Assembly (NCBI RefSeq): GCF_020171315.1
Contig: NZ_JAIUZP010000011.1
Span: 97,050-161,049, forward strand
DNA length: 64,000 nucleotides
Reading direction: 5' to 3'
Source: Pseudooceanicola nanhaiensis
Lineage (GTDB): Bacteria > Pseudomonadota > Alphaproteobacteria > Rhodobacterales > Rhodobacteraceae
Shown here: positions 29,407-39,358 of the stretch, one piece after another
Numbering within the stretch: position 1 is the stretch's first letter
How the letters are laid out: every line of letters begins with the position of its first letter
Program-made: the position numbers and the translations under genes
Notes under the pieces: generated by a model
What the model was told of the DNA's origin: nothing
The model's input: only the letters and a program-made list of their open reading frames with translations
Database searches by the model: none

Positions 29407-30153
29407 TCATTCCGCGACGTAGATCGGCCCCTCGTTGTCCATGGCGTCACGCCCGCCGTCCAGACGGGTGAACATCATGCGCAGCTTGCGGTCGAGATAG
29501 CGCTCGATCTTCGGGATCGAGGGGTTGTCCTTCTCGATATAGGCCTTGGCCTGGCGCATCGCGGCTTCCATCTCGATGTCAGGGATATTGGCGATGCGCG
29601 GATCGCTCCGATAGCCCTTCACGCCCCAGCGCGGCCCGCCGAGGTAGACGGCGGCGAACATCACCTTGGCGGTGATCTCCTCGGTGCCGCCGACACGCAG
29701 CGCGTCATAGAACATGCGGTGTGTGCTCTGCCAGGTGCGGGTGTGGTAATATTCGCCCTGCTCGTTGCCGATGCCGCAGATCGCATCGTGGATCGCCGCC
29801 GCGTTCACAAAGGAGGGCGAGGTCGGGCTGCCCACGATGTTGATGAAGACCTTGGGGATCGAGGCGCCGTCGGTCAGCGTCCCGGCGGGCGCGATCCAGG
29901 CCTGGTTCAGCCCGTCGACGAAGGTCAGCTTGCGCGACATCGGGTAGAAGGTCAGCGCCCGCCCGTCGAGATGCGTCGGCGTGCTGCCGAGCTGGACCGG
30001 CGCGTCGATGAAGCGGCACTCGGGCGAGGTCGACCCGGCGCAGAAATTGCGCGCGGTCGAGACATTGGCCCCGGCCAGTTCGGCACGGGACCCGGGCATG
30101 GTGCAGCCCGCGAGGGCCGTTGCACAGAGAAGCGGGACTAGCAGAATTCGCAT
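29407..30153 (-). CDS. DUF1353-domain lipoprotein
   Basis: A 248-residue protein with a lipoprotein signal: hydrophobic N terminus ending in LAGC (lipobox cysteine C16). The DUF1353 pattern follows (GLNQAWIAPAGTLTDGASIPKVF, AAIHDAICG, MFYDALRVGG). The family is found in phages and bacteria; its function is unknown. The two conserved His-Asp pairs (HDAICG, and YHTRT) hint at an enzyme or metal site. It probably sits on the periplasmic side of a membrane. Confidence 0.78.
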   Translation of the reverse strand: MRILLVPLLCATALAGCTMPGSRAELAGANVSTARNFCAGSTSPECRFIDAPVQLGSTPTHLDGRALTFYPMSRKLTFVDGLNQAWIAPAGTLTDGASIPKVFINIVGSPTSPSFVNAAAIHDAICGIGNEQGEYYHTRTWQSTHRMFYDALRVGGTEEITAKVMFAAVYLGGPRWGVKGYRSDPRIANIPDIEMEAAMRQAKAYIEKDNPSIPKIERYLDRKLRMMFTRLDGGRDAMDNEGPIYVAE

Positions 30154-30306
30154 TGGGAAACCTTGAGAATGGGGATGTTGCTAAAATAGGCCTTTGTCTT
30201 CCCTTATCCCACCCTTTCAATCAAGGGGCGAGCGGCACGGCGTCTCTTCGCCGCTGCGTCCCGCCCCGGGGCTGCCTGTTGGGAAGGCGGTCCGCCGAGG
30301 CGCCGG

Positions 30307-30780
30307 TCAGCGCATCCGCGACATCAGGCCGTCGCGCAGGATGAACTGATGGTAGAGCGCCGCGCCCACATGCAGCACGATCAGCAGAAGCAGCAGCGTC
30401 TTGAGCGCCTCGTGCACCTCTGCCGCCGCGGCCACGCCCAGAAACCAGGCCAGCCCGCCGGTGAGCGGCAGCAGGATCAACAGCGCGTAAAGCGCCCAAT
30501 GCGCGACATGGGCCAGCAACCGCAGCACGCGCGGTTCCACCTTCGGCAGCGGGGGAACGCCCTGGGTGAACCGCAGCAGGATGCGCAGAACGGCAAGGAC
30601 CAGCACCGCGATCCCCGCGATGACATGGGCGTTGGCGCCGAGCGACGGGCCGGGATCGTTCCCTTCGAGCAACTGGCGCCACGCGGTGGAGATGCCGTCC
30701 TCGAAGAGGAACTGCGCCGCGACAAGGAGGACGACGATCCAGTGAAGCAGGATCTGGGCACGGGAATAACGAAGGGACAT
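30307..30780 (-). CDS. Cytochrome b561
   Basis: A 157-residue four-helix membrane protein of the prokaryotic cytochrome b561 type. Candidate heme-ligand histidines lie in helix 1 (LLHWIVV), helix 2 (NAHVIAG) and helix 4 (LHVGAALYHQF), consistent with two b hemes. It probably transfers electrons from ubiquinol in the inner membrane. No electron-acceptor partner, such as a YceI or cytochrome c gene, is adjacent. Confidence 0.85.
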   Translation of the reverse strand: MSLRYSRAQILLHWIVVLLVAAQFLFEDGISTAWRQLLEGNDPGPSLGANAHVIAGIAVLVLAVLRILLRFTQGVPPLPKVEPRVLRLLAHVAHWALYALLILLPLTGGLAWFLGVAAAAEVHEALKTLLLLLIVLHVGAALYHQFILRDGLMSRMR

Positions 30781-30924
30781 GGCGAACTTTCCTGATGAGG
30801 CTGTCGCAACGGTAGGCCCGAAGCCGCCCCGCGCCTAGCGGCGAAACCGCCGCAGGCCCGGCCCATGGGTGACCGGGCCGGGCGGAGGACAGGGCCAGGC
30901 AGTGCCCCCTGCCCCGAACGACAC

Positions 30925-30951
30925 AGGGCCGGGGCGCTGTGCCCCGGCCCT
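30925..30951 (-). terminator. Hairpin downstream of lepA
   Basis: Perfect 11-bp stem AGGGCCGGGGC/GCCCCGGCCCT with loop GCTGT, 36 bases after the lepA stop on the minus strand. The T-tract is weak. Confidence 0.6.
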
Positions 30952-30986
30952 GCCGTGATCTCGTGCAACTGGCCCCTCGCCGGGGA

Positions 30987-32786
30987 TTAGTTGTCCATCT
31001 TGAGCGCGGAGATGAAGGCCTCCTGCGGGATCTCGACCTTGCCGAACTGCCGCATCTTCTTCTTACCGGCCTTCTGCTTCTCCAGCAGCTTCTTCTTCCG
31101 CGTGGCGTCGCCGCCGTAGCACTTGGCGGTCACGTCCTTGCGCAGGGCCGCCAGCGTTTCACGCGCGATCACCTTGCCACCGATGGCGGCCTGGATCGGG
31201 ATCTTGAACATGTGGCGCGGGATCAGGTCCTTGAGCTTCTCGCACATGGCCCGGCCGCGCATCTCGGCCCGGTCGCGGTGCACCATCATCGACAGCGCAT
31301 CGACCGGCTCGTCGTTGACGAGGATCTGCATCTTCACGAGGTTGTCCTGCCGGTAGCCCGTCAGGTGGTAGTCGAAGGAGGCATAGCCCTTCGTCACCGA
31401 TTTCAGCCGGTCGTAGAAGTCGAAGACCACCTCGTTCAGCGGCAGGTCATAGACCGCCATGGCACGGCCGCCGACATAGGTCAGGTCTTCCTGGATGCCG
31501 CGGCGATCCTGGCAGAGCTTCAGCACGTCGCCGAGGTATTCGTCGGGCACCATGATGGTGGCCTTGATCCGGGGTTCCTCGACGTGATCCACATGGGTCA
31601 GGTCGGGCATGTCCGCCGGGTTGTGCAGGTCGATCTTGGAGCCGTCCTTCATGAAGACGTGGTAGATCACCGAGGGCGCCGTGGTGATCAGCTCGATGTC
31701 ATACTCGCGCTCGATCCGGTCGCGGATCACCTCGAGGTGCAGCAGCCCGAGGAAACCGCAGCGGAAGCCGAAGCCGAGCGCGGCGGAGGTTTCCATCTCG
31801 AAGGAGAAGGAGGCATCGTTCAGTGCCAGCTTCTCGATTGCGTCGCGCAGGTCCTCGAACTCGGCGCTGTCCACCGGGAAGAGACCGCAGAAGACCACGG
31901 GGATCGACGGCTTGAAGCCCGGCAGCGGCTTGTCCGCGCCCTTCTTCTCGTGGGTGATCGTGTCGCCGACCTTGGTGTCGCGCACCTGCTTGATCGAGGC
32001 GGTGATGAAGCCGATCTCGCCCGGGCCCAGCTCATCCACGTTCTGCATCGCGGGGCGGAAGACGCCGATCCGGTCGATCTGGTGGATCGTGCCGTTCTGC
32101 ATGAACTTCACGCGGTCATTCTTCTTCATCACCCCGTCCATGATCCGGACGAGGACGACGACGCCGAGGTAGCTGTCATACCAGCTGTCCACCAGCATCG
32201 CCTTGAGCGGCGCGTTGCGGTCGCCCTTGGGCGCGGGCAGACGGTGGCAGATCGCCTCCAGCGTTTCGTGGATGCCGATCCCGGACTTGGCCGAAACCAT
32301 CAGCGCCTCGGAGGCGTCGATGCCGATCACGTCCTCGATCTGCTCCTTCACGCGCTCGGGCTCGGTCGCGGGCAGGTCGATCTTGTTCAGGACCGGGATG
32401 ATCTCGTGATCCGCCTCGATCGCCTGATAGACGTTGGCCAGCGTCTGCGCCTCGACCCCTTGGGTCGAATCGACCACCAGCAGCGAGCCTTCCACGGCGC
32501 GCATGGACCGCGACACCTCGTAGGCGAAGTCGACGTGGCCGGGGGTGTCGATCAGGTTGAGGATGTAGAGCTCGCCATTGTCGGCGATATACTCGATCCG
32601 GACGGTGTTCGCCTTGATCGTGATGCCGCGCTCGCGCTCGATATCCATCGCGTCGAGCAGCTGCTCTTTCATCTCCCGTTCGGAAACGGTGTTCGTGGAC
32701 TGAATCAGCCGGTCGGCCAGGGTGGATTTCCCGTGGTCGATATGGGCAACGATGGAGAAGTTACGGATGTGCGCGAGATCGGTCAT
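30987..32786 (-). CDS. lepA: Elongation factor 4 (back-translocase LepA)
   Basis: A translational GTPase that acts on stalled ribosomes. The 599-residue product starts with [22 protein letters not shown], with the P-loop in AHIDHGKST, switch II in IDTPGHVDF and NKID for guanine recognition. The C-terminal LepA-specific domain is intact, ending [20 protein letters not shown]. Length is normal. A longer open frame upstream (to 33125) is not supported. Confidence 0.97.
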   Translation of the reverse strand: MTDLAHIRNFSIVAHIDHGKSTLADRLIQSTNTVSEREMKEQLLDAMDIERERGITIKANTVRIEYIADNGELYILNLIDTPGHVDFAYEVSRSMRAVEGSLLVVDSTQGVEAQTLANVYQAIEADHEIIPVLNKIDLPATEPERVKEQIEDVIGIDASEALMVSAKSGIGIHETLEAICHRLPAPKGDRNAPLKAMLVDSWYDSYLGVVVLVRIMDGVMKKNDRVKFMQNGTIHQIDRIGVFRPAMQNVDELGPGEIGFITASIKQVRDTKVGDTITHEKKGADKPLPGFKPSIPVVFCGLFPVDSAEFEDLRDAIEKLALNDASFSFEMETSAALGFGFRCGFLGLLHLEVIRDRIEREYDIELITTAPSVIYHVFMKDGSKIDLHNPADMPDLTHVDHVEEPRIKATIMVPDEYLGDVLKLCQDRRGIQEDLTYVGGRAMAVYDLPLNEVVFDFYDRLKSVTKGYASFDYHLTGYRQDNLVKMQILVNDEPVDALSMMVHRDRAEMRGRAMCEKLKDLIPRHMFKIPIQAAIGGKVIARETLAALRKDVTAKCYGGDATRKKKLLEKQKAGKKKMRQFGKVEIPQEAFISALKMDN

Positions 32787-32955
32787 GATGGGCAGCATAT
32801 GCGGGGGAAACGCCCGTTTGGCAAGGGTCTGTCGCAGGGGCGCGCAGCATGTGGCGGCACGTCGCGTCCGCAGCCCCGCCCTGCCTCCCGTTTCGCCGGA
32901 ATGCCCCGGGTACAACCACCGCACGACCCGCGCGGATCGCGACGCCCGCCTCCGT

Positions 32956-32995
32956 ATTTTTCGAAAAATCCGGTTCGGAAAATTCGAATTTTCCG
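32956..32995. repeat. AT-rich palindrome pair between lepA and MBL gene
   Basis: ATTTTTCGAAAAAT (32956-32969) is a perfect 14-bp palindrome. Six bases later CGGAAAATTCGAATTTTCCG (32976-32995) is a perfect 20-bp palindrome. The second equals the core of the 22-bp palindrome at 51377-51398. The rest of the 32787-33171 gap shows no gene. Confidence 0.8.
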
Positions 32996-33171
32996 GGCAG
33001 TCCCCTCGGGCGTCTGTGCGCCCCTGACGGCCCTGGGGCCTCTGCCCCGTCCCCACGCCCAGATCGCCCAACCCCGCGCGTGGAGCGGTCGCCCGCTCAC
33101 CCAACGGAAACGTGAGGTGCCGCACCGGCAGGACGGCCTATCTTTGTGCGCAAACCACAGGGAGAGAGCCC

Positions 33172-33936
33172 ATGCTGCCCAGACGAACCTTCCTCGCCGT
33201 GGCCGCCGCAGGTGCGGCGACCACCGTGTTCCGCCCGACCGCGCTGATGGCGCAGGCCGGTGCCTCAGACAGCTATGCCACCGATGGCGGCGAGGTGGTG
33301 ATCCGCCCCGTCTCGCACGCCTCCTTCGTGATGGAGACGCCCTCGGGCGTGATCTACTGCGATCCCGTGGGTGAGGCCGCGCAATACGAGGACATGCCCG
33401 CGCCGGACCTGATCCTCATCACCCATGAGCACGGCGACCATTATAATGCAGACACGCTGGCGGCCCTCGTCGGCGCCTCGACCCAGCTGGTGACCAACCC
33501 GGCGGTCTACGAGAAGATGCCCGATGGCCTGAAGGCCCGCGCCACCGCGCTTGCCAACGGCGAGAAGGCCATGGTGATCGGCGTCGATATCGACGCGGTG
33601 CCCGCCTACAACACCACCGAGGAGCGCAAGCAGTACCACCCCGAGGGGCGCGACAACGGCTATGTGCTAAACATCGACGGTCTGACCGTCTATATCGCGG
33701 GCGACACCGAGGACACGCGGGAGATGCGGGCGCTGACCGACATCGACGTGGCCTTCGTGCCGATGAACCTGCCCTACACGATGACCGAGGAACAGGCCGC
33801 CTCCGGGGTCGCCGCCTTCGCGCCCAAGGTCGTCTATCCCTATCACTACCGCGACAGCGACCCGGAGAAATTCGCGCAGCTTCTCTCGGACGAGGGGGCG
33901 GAGACCGAGGTTGTCATCGGGCCGTGGTACGGCTAA
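33172..33936 (+). CDS. Exported metallo-beta-lactamase-fold hydrolase (UlaG-like)
   Basis: A 254-residue predicted zinc hydrolase. The N terminus MLPRRTFLAVAAAG carries a twin-arginine-type signal with a likely cut after ALMAQA. The metal-binding HEHGDH is at residues 85-90, followed by VYIAGDTEDT and a C-terminal YPYHYRD. This is the UlaG/YcbL-like 'Zn-dependent hydrolase' group with unknown substrate. AGGGAGAGAG precedes the ATG. Confidence 0.83.
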   Translation: MLPRRTFLAVAAAGAATTVFRPTALMAQAGASDSYATDGGEVVIRPVSHASFVMETPSGVIYCDPVGEAAQYEDMPAPDLILITHEHGDHYNADTLAALVGASTQLVTNPAVYEKMPDGLKARATALANGEKAMVIGVDIDAVPAYNTTEERKQYHPEGRDNGYVLNIDGLTVYIAGDTEDTREMRALTDIDVAFVPMNLPYTMTEEQAASGVAAFAPKVVYPYHYRDSDPEKFAQLLSDEGAETEVVIGPWYG

Positions 33937-34014
33937 GCCGCAGGTGACGCAGGGTCGGCCCCGCCGGCCCTCAACCGCGCTGTCATGGACCTGTCACAGG
34001 TCGCCCCATTGGGC

Positions 34015-34043
34015 TTGACGCCATCGGCGTTTGGACATATGCA
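34015..34043 (+). promoter_or_regulatory. Sigma-70-type promoter of rpmB
   Basis: TTGACG (34015-34020), a 17-base spacer and TATGCA (34038-34043). It gives a leader of about 100 bases, with a 7-bp hairpin AGGGCGG/CCGCCCT at 34096-34112 before the rpmB start. Confidence 0.6.
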
Positions 34044-34147
34044 GCGCGGACGAATTCCGGGGCGCCGCCGCTGGCGGTGCCCTATCGCATTGAAGAGGGC
34101 GGCTGCCGCCCTGATGATCCAGAGCTGCACCAGACGAGGACGAAATC

Positions 34148-34435
34148 ATGTCGCGCCGCTGCGAACTGACCGGAAAAGGCCCCATGACTGGCAACAACGT
34201 CAGCCATGCTAACAACAAGACCCGTCGCCGGTTCCTGCCGAACCTGAACGACGTGACCCTGCAATCCGAGACCCTGAACCGTGGCATCAAGCTGCGGATC
34301 TCGGCCTCTGCCCTGCGCTCGGTGGACCACCGCGGCGGGCTGGACAAGTTCCTGATGAAGGCCAAGGACGCAGAGCTGTCCGACACGGCCCTCAAGGTCA
34401 AGAAAGAGATCATCAAGGCCCAGGCAACCGCCTGA
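34148..34435 (+). CDS. rpmB: 50S ribosomal protein L28
   Basis: The 95-residue protein starts [29 protein letters not shown], the L28 signature ([22 protein letters not shown]). Length is that of alphaproteobacterial L28. It is monocistronic here, with its own promoter at 34015 and a terminator at 34459. Confidence 0.97.
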   Translation: MSRRCELTGKGPMTGNNVSHANNKTRRRFLPNLNDVTLQSETLNRGIKLRISASALRSVDHRGGLDKFLMKAKDAELSDTALKVKKEIIKAQATA

Positions 34436-34458
34436 ACCCTTTGATCTTTTGACGGTTT

Positions 34459-34487
34459 AACACCCTCGCCCCCCGGGCGGGGGTGTT
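34459..34487 (+). terminator. Terminator of rpmB
   Basis: Nearly perfect stem AACACCC-T-CGCCC / GGGCG-G-GGGTGTT with loop CCC, followed by T-rich bases, 24 bases after the rpmB stop. Confidence 0.8.
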
Positions 34488-34562
34488 TCCGTTTCAGCCC
34501 CCGCATGTGTCGCCCCGTATTTGTCGCATTGTCCGGGTGCGCGCGGCGGATATAACGGGGGC

Positions 34563-34904
34563 ATGTTGCGCCGCATCGCCGCCATCGGGCTTGCCCTTCT
34601 GCTGCTGGTGACCGCCCAGGCCATGGCCGAGGCGCGCACCCGCCCCCTGCCCGCAGGCATGGCGACGCTCTGCACCGGGACCGGCCCGGTGATGGTGCAC
34701 GTCGACAAGGACGGCCAGCCCGTCGGCGCGCCGGTCCTCTGCCCGGATTTCGCACTCTCGCTGCTGCAGGCCGTGGCCCTGGCCCCGGTGCTGCCGACCC
34801 CGCCGGGGCTCTGGCATCGCTGGCAGGCGCAGGCCGTCATCGCCCGCGGCGCCCCCTCCGAAGTGATTCTCTCCAGCGTCAGGGACCCGCCCCGCGTGGC
34901 CTGA
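34563..34904 (+). CDS. Small secreted protein next to a copper chaperone
   Basis: A 113-residue protein with a clear Sec signal peptide (MLRRIAAIGLALLLLVTAQAMA, cut before EARTRP). The mature part has two cysteines (LCTGTGPV and LCPDFAL), which could form a disulfide or bind copper. It lies 53 bases before the PCu(A)C gene, so a role in copper handling is possible. I do not assign it to a family with confidence. Confidence 0.6.
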   Translation: MLRRIAAIGLALLLLVTAQAMAEARTRPLPAGMATLCTGTGPVMVHVDKDGQPVGAPVLCPDFALSLLQAVALAPVLPTPPGLWHRWQAQAVIARGAPSEVILSSVRDPPRVA

Positions 34905-34957
34905 GACCCACTCAGTATCCTGACGAATCGCCTGAACATTTCCGGAGGAGAGACGAG

Positions 34958-35431
34958 ATGTCCCCCAATTTCCTGCGCGCGGCCGTGACCGCGCTGATCC
35001 TTGCCGCCCCCCTGCCCGCGCTTGCGGAGGGGATCGAGGTGCATGACGCCTATGCCCGCGCCGCCTCGCCGATCGCCAAATCCGGCGCGGCCTTCATGGT
35101 GATCCAGAACCAAGGCGCCACCGAGGACGACCGGCTGATCGGCGTGGCCTCGGACATCGCCCAGAAGGTCGAGCTGCACACCCATCAGGACATGGGCGGC
35201 GGCGTGATGAAGATGGTCCATGTCGAAGAGGGCTTCGAGATGCCCGCCGATGGCGAGCTGCGCCTCGAACGGGGCGGCAAGCACGTGATGTTCATGGGGC
35301 TGACCCGGCCGATGAAACAGGGCGAAAGCTTCGATCTAACCCTGACCTTCGAGAAGGCGGGCGACGTGACGATCACCGTGCCCGTCGATCTGGAGCGCAA
35401 GCCCGAGCACGGCAAGGGCCACATGAACTGA
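34958..35431 (+). CDS. Periplasmic copper chaperone PCu(A)C
   Basis: A 157-residue periplasmic protein that carries Cu(I) toward cytochrome oxidase assembly. The signal peptide ends LPALA. The copper-binding His/Met region is visible as ELHTHQDMGGGVMKMVHV, followed by the conserved GGKHVMFMGL. This is the usual H...M...H-x-M arrangement of the family. GGAGGAGAG precedes the start. The gene is cotranscribed with the small secreted protein upstream. Confidence 0.9.
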   Translation: MSPNFLRAAVTALILAAPLPALAEGIEVHDAYARAASPIAKSGAAFMVIQNQGATEDDRLIGVASDIAQKVELHTHQDMGGGVMKMVHVEEGFEMPADGELRLERGGKHVMFMGLTRPMKQGESFDLTLTFEKAGDVTITVPVDLERKPEHGKGHMN

Positions 35432-35486
35432 GGCGCACTGTCGCCTGTCCCCGCGGCTGAGGTATCTAGCCGCGCCGGCGGGGGCC

Positions 35487-35556
35487 CCGGAAAATGCGCA
35501 TTTTCCGGTTCGGAATTTTCGAGAATTCCGGGAGGCGCTTTCTGCGAAAGCGCCTC
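35487..35556. repeat. Three palindromes in tandem between convergent pcuC-type and MATE genes
   Basis: CCGGAAAATGC and its complement form a perfect 22-bp palindrome at 35487-35508. An imperfect CGGAATT...AATTCCG follows at 35511-35530. GAGGCGCTTTC/GAAAGCGCCTC is at 35532-35556 with a 3-base loop. The last can work as a terminator for both converging genes. Confidence 0.75.
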
Positions 35557-35576
35557 TGGTCATCGAAACAGGCCGG

Positions 35577-36938
35577 TCAGCCTGTCGGGAACGACCGGCG
35601 CAGGCGGGCGATGTGCCGCCAGCCCAGCCAGCCCGCCAGCAGCCCGACCGTCACATTGGCCACAAGCTGCGCCACCAGGACACCCTCCGCCCCGGCGATA
35701 TGGCCCAGCCAGAAGGCGGCGGGCAGCGTGATCACCGCATCCCGCGTCCAGGCCGAGGCCGTCGACAGAATCGGCCGCCCGAGGTTGTTGAACGCCGCCC
35801 CCGCCACGTACACCGCCCCGGCGAGCGCCAGCGACCATGCGGTCATCCGGCAGAAGAAGAGCACCACCTCGGCCCCGTCCTCGGACAGGCCGAAGCCGCG
35901 GACGATGGCCCCGCTGGCCGCGAAGAGCAGCACCCAGGCCACGAGGGCGTAGAGCACGCAGAAGACCAGCGCATCGCGATAGGCCGAGGCCACCCGGTCC
36001 AGCCTGCGGGCACCGTAGTTCTGACCGAAGATGCCGCCAATGGCCCCGGAGAGCGCGAAGATCCCGCCGAAGACGAGGATCATCAGCCGCAGCACCACGC
36101 CAAGCCCCGCGACCGCGCTGTCGCCCTGTTCGGCCATGGCGCGGGTCAGGGCCCAGTTGCCGAAGGGGTTGGACATCTGCGCCAGCAGCGCGGGCACGGC
36201 GATGGCCACGTAGGGCCCGATCATGTTGCGCATGTTGCGCAGCGAGGGCGGCGCCAGCATGTCGTGATGGCGCACCACCCACCAGAAGCCGAGCCCCGCC
36301 ACGATCCCGCGCGACACCACGATGGAGAAGGCCGCCCCGTCCACGCCCCAGCCCGCCCAGAGGATCAGCACCGGGTCCAGCAGGATCGCCACGATCCCGC
36401 CCGCCAGCGTGGTGGCCATGGTGCGCCAGGCATCGCCAAGCGCCCGCAGCACCGCGCCCGAACACATGCCCACGGCGATCATCGGCAGCGAGGGCAGCGA
36501 GATCCCGAGGAAGCGGTAGGCCACCTCCAGCACATCGCCCTGCGCGCCCGAGGCCTCCAGCAGCGGGCGGCGCAGCAGCCAGGCGGCCGCGGCCAGCGTG
36601 GCCATGGTCAGGACCATGTAGATCATCGCGCTGGTGGCAATGCGCCGCGCCCGCGCCCGGTCATCCGCGCCCAGCGCGCGCGAGACGAGCGCATTGGCCC
36701 CGATGTTCATGCCGATGGAGATCGACATCAGGAAGAACTGGATCGTCCAGGCATAGCCGATCGCCGCGACCAGCGCCTCGACCCGCAGCTGGCCGACCCA
36801 GAACAGCGCCATGAAATCCACGAGGAACATGAAGCTGAGGCCGAGGGAGCCGGACAGCGTCATCACCACCACGTGCCGCATGGTGGAGCCGGTCAGGAAG
36901 CGTGCCGGCGGTGAGGTTTGCGGCCTACTCTGCGGCAC
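35577..36938 (-). CDS. MATE-family multidrug efflux transporter
   Basis: A 453-residue inner-membrane transporter with about twelve helices, made of two similar halves (ANALVSRALGADDRARARRIATSA in the first half; GGIFGQNYGARRLDRVASAYRDAL in the second). These are the paired loops typical of MATE exchangers, which export drugs in exchange for Na+ or H+. Its start overlaps the end of the MFS gene by 14 bases, so the two form one operon. Confidence 0.88.
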   Translation of the reverse strand: MPQSRPQTSPPARFLTGSTMRHVVVMTLSGSLGLSFMFLVDFMALFWVGQLRVEALVAAIGYAWTIQFFLMSISIGMNIGANALVSRALGADDRARARRIATSAMIYMVLTMATLAAAAWLLRRPLLEASGAQGDVLEVAYRFLGISLPSLPMIAVGMCSGAVLRALGDAWRTMATTLAGGIVAILLDPVLILWAGWGVDGAAFSIVVSRGIVAGLGFWWVVRHHDMLAPPSLRNMRNMIGPYVAIAVPALLAQMSNPFGNWALTRAMAEQGDSAVAGLGVVLRLMILVFGGIFALSGAIGGIFGQNYGARRLDRVASAYRDALVFCVLYALVAWVLLFAASGAIVRGFGLSEDGAEVVLFFCRMTAWSLALAGAVYVAGAAFNNLGRPILSTASAWTRDAVITLPAAFWLGHIAGAEGVLVAQLVANVTVGLLAGWLGWRHIARLRRSFPTG

Positions 36939-38160
36939 CGGTCATCAACCGGCGCTGGAAGATCGTCTCGAAGCCCGGCTCGGGATGGCGCGGGATCAGC
37001 AGCGCGAGGCAGAAGCTGCCGGCGGCGAAGCTGGCGGCAAGGCCGAAGACCGCCGCGGGCGAGATCAGCCAGAGATAGCCAAGGCCCGCCGGCAGGAAGA
37101 CCGCCGCGATATGGTTGATCGTGAAGGCCACGGCCGCGGTCGGCGCGATGTCCTGCGGATCGGCGATCTTCTGGAAGTAGGTCTTCAGCGCCAGCGCCAT
37201 GGCAAAGAGCAGGTTGTCGATCACGTAGAGCGTGGAGGCGATCACCACGCCCCAGCCGAAGTAGTAGATCCCGCCGTAGAGCGAGAAGACCGTGACCAGC
37301 CCGATGTATTCGAAGAGCAGCGTGCGACGTTCCCCGAAGCGGCCCACGGCGCGGCCGATCAGCGGCGCGATGAAGATGTTCGAGGTCAGGGTGATCAGGA
37401 AGAGCCCCGTCACCTCATGCACGTCGAAGCCGAAGCGTTCGACCATCATGAAGCCCGCGAAGACCACGAAGATCTGCCGCCGGGCGCCGGCCATGAACTG
37501 CAGCACGTAATAGAGCCAGTAGCGGCGGCGCAGGACGAATTTCTTCAGCTGCGGGTTCGGCGCGGCAAAGCTGGGGAAGAGCACCATGGCCGCGATGGCG
37601 ATCACCGAGGTGACCCCGCCCGCCACCATGTAGACGATGTTGTAGGTCAGCCCGAGCGGATCCCAGAGCACGACAATCAGCCCGTAGGACACCAGCGTTG
37701 CCGCCGAGCCGGTGGCCAGCAGCTTGCCCATGATCCGGGGCGCGTCCTTCTTGGGCAGCCATTGCAGTTGCAGCGACTGGTTCACCGTCTCGTAGTAGTG
37801 GAACCCGATGGAGGAGAGCAGCGTGATGATCATGATCCCCCCGAAGGTGGGGAACCACGCCGTCACCGCCGTCGCCACCCCCAGAAGCAGCAGCGAGAGC
37901 AGGCCGAGGAACTGCTCCTTGAAGAGCATCAGCAGGACGATCACCCCGATGGCGAGGAAGCCCGGGATCTCGCGCACCGTGTGCAGCCAGCCGATGTCCG
38001 AGCCGTCGAACTGCGCCACGTCGATGACGAAGTTGTTCAGCAGCGCGGACCATGTGGCAAAGGAGATCGGCATGGCGGCGGCCATGACGAAGAGCAGGAC
38101 GATGGGCTGCTTCCAGCGGGGCGCGGCCGAGGGGGCCGTGGGGTGAGTCGCTTGGGTCAT
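36925..38160 (-). CDS. MFS transporter
   Basis: A 411-residue major-facilitator protein with twelve predicted helices. The loop IGRAVGRFGERRTLLFEY in the second half is the typical MFS 2-3 type loop. The substrate is unknown. It is the first gene of the pair with the MATE transporter, and it is divergent from the YeeE-type gene. Confidence 0.8.
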   Translation of the reverse strand: MTQATHPTAPSAAPRWKQPIVLLFVMAAAMPISFATWSALLNNFVIDVAQFDGSDIGWLHTVREIPGFLAIGVIVLLMLFKEQFLGLLSLLLLGVATAVTAWFPTFGGIMIITLLSSIGFHYYETVNQSLQLQWLPKKDAPRIMGKLLATGSAATLVSYGLIVVLWDPLGLTYNIVYMVAGGVTSVIAIAAMVLFPSFAAPNPQLKKFVLRRRYWLYYVLQFMAGARRQIFVVFAGFMMVERFGFDVHEVTGLFLITLTSNIFIAPLIGRAVGRFGERRTLLFEYIGLVTVFSLYGGIYYFGWGVVIASTLYVIDNLLFAMALALKTYFQKIADPQDIAPTAAVAFTINHIAAVFLPAGLGYLWLISPAAVFGLAASFAAGSFCLALLIPRHPEPGFETIFQRRLMTGAAE

Positions 38161-38299
38161 GTGAGACGTTTACGCGCGGGATTGTGACTTGGCGAGTGGC
38201 GCTGATCTGAATCAATGCAATATGAATATGAGCATGGCATAGCCCTGCCCCATGGAGAGGACCGCCCTGAGCGGCGGGGGAGGCCCGGGGAGGCATACC

Positions 38300-39358
38300 A
38301 TGGATATCGTCACGCTGGTGGAAAGCATCGGAGAGCGGCCCTCGGCCGCGGTGCTCGGTCTGCTGACCGGCCTGATCTTCGGCGTCGCGGCACAGCGCTC
38401 GCGCTTCTGCCTGCGGGCCGCGACGGTGGAATTCGCCCGCGGCGCCATGGGCGACAAGGTTGCCGTCTGGCTGCTGACCTTTTCCACCGCGTTGGTCTGG
38501 GTGCAGGGCGCGCAGCTGGCCGGGCTGATGCGGACCGAGGAGGCGCGCATGATGGCCGTGCCGGGCAGCTGGTCCGGCGCGGTGATGGGCGGGCTGATCT
38601 TCGGCGCGGGCATGGTCATGGCGCGGGGCTGCTCGGGCCGGCTGCTGGTGCTGGCCTCGACGGGCAACCTGCGCTCGCTGGTCTCGGGCCTTGTCTTTGC
38701 CGTGGTGGCGCAGATGAGCCTCGGCGGCGTGCTCAGCCCGCTGCGCGACCGGCTGGCCGCGCTCTGGACCACGGCCGGGGGCCGCAACCTCGACCTTGGC
38801 ACCGCGCTGCACCTGCCCGCGTGGGGTGGTTTCGCCCTCGGGCTGATCTTCGCGGCCGCAGCCCTCGTGATCGCCCGGCGCAACCGGATCGGGGCCGCGC
38901 GCCTCGTCTTTGCCTCGGGCGTCGGCTTCTCGGTCGCCGTGGGCTGGGTGCTGACCTTCACGCTGGCCTCGGTCAGCTTCGAGCCGATGCAGGTGGAAAG
39001 CGTCACCTTCACTGGCCCCTCCGCCCACACGCTGATGTACCTGCTGGACCGCGCGCGGGTGCTGGAGTTCGACATCGGCCTCGTGCCCGGCGTGGTGATC
39101 GGGGCGCTCACCTCCTCGCTGCTGGCGGGCGAGTTCCGCTTTCAGGGGTTCGAGGGCGAAGGCCCGATGCGCCGCGCCCTGACCGGGGCCGCGCTGATGG
39201 GTTTCGGCGGGATGCTGGCGGGGGGCTGTGCCATCGGCGCGGGCGTCACCGGCACCTCGATCCTCGCGGGCACCGCGTGGCTTGCGCTCTTCTGCATGTG
39301 GATCGGGGCGATGGCGACAGACCTGCTGATCGACCAGCGCCGCGCTCAGGTGGCCTGA
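38300..39358 (+). CDS. YeeE/YedE-family (TsuA-like) sulfur-compound transporter
   Basis: A 352-residue membrane protein. The family's conserved cysteine motifs are present: QRSRFCLRAA, ARGCSGRLLVL and GGCAIGAGVTG. In TsuA such cysteines pass thiosulfate across the membrane. Both halves of the pseudo-repeat are in one chain. The start at 38300 follows GGGGAGG. Its last 13 bases overlap the convergent TetR gene. A sulfur substrate is inferred from the family only. Confidence 0.85.
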   Translation: MDIVTLVESIGERPSAAVLGLLTGLIFGVAAQRSRFCLRAATVEFARGAMGDKVAVWLLTFSTALVWVQGAQLAGLMRTEEARMMAVPGSWSGAVMGGLIFGAGMVMARGCSGRLLVLASTGNLRSLVSGLVFAVVAQMSLGGVLSPLRDRLAALWTTAGGRNLDLGTALHLPAWGGFALGLIFAAAALVIARRNRIGAARLVFASGVGFSVAVGWVLTFTLASVSFEPMQVESVTFTGPSAHTLMYLLDRARVLEFDIGLVPGVVIGALTSSLLAGEFRFQGFEGEGPMRRALTGAALMGFGGMLAGGCAIGAGVTGTSILAGTAWLALFCMWIGAMATDLLIDQRRAQVA

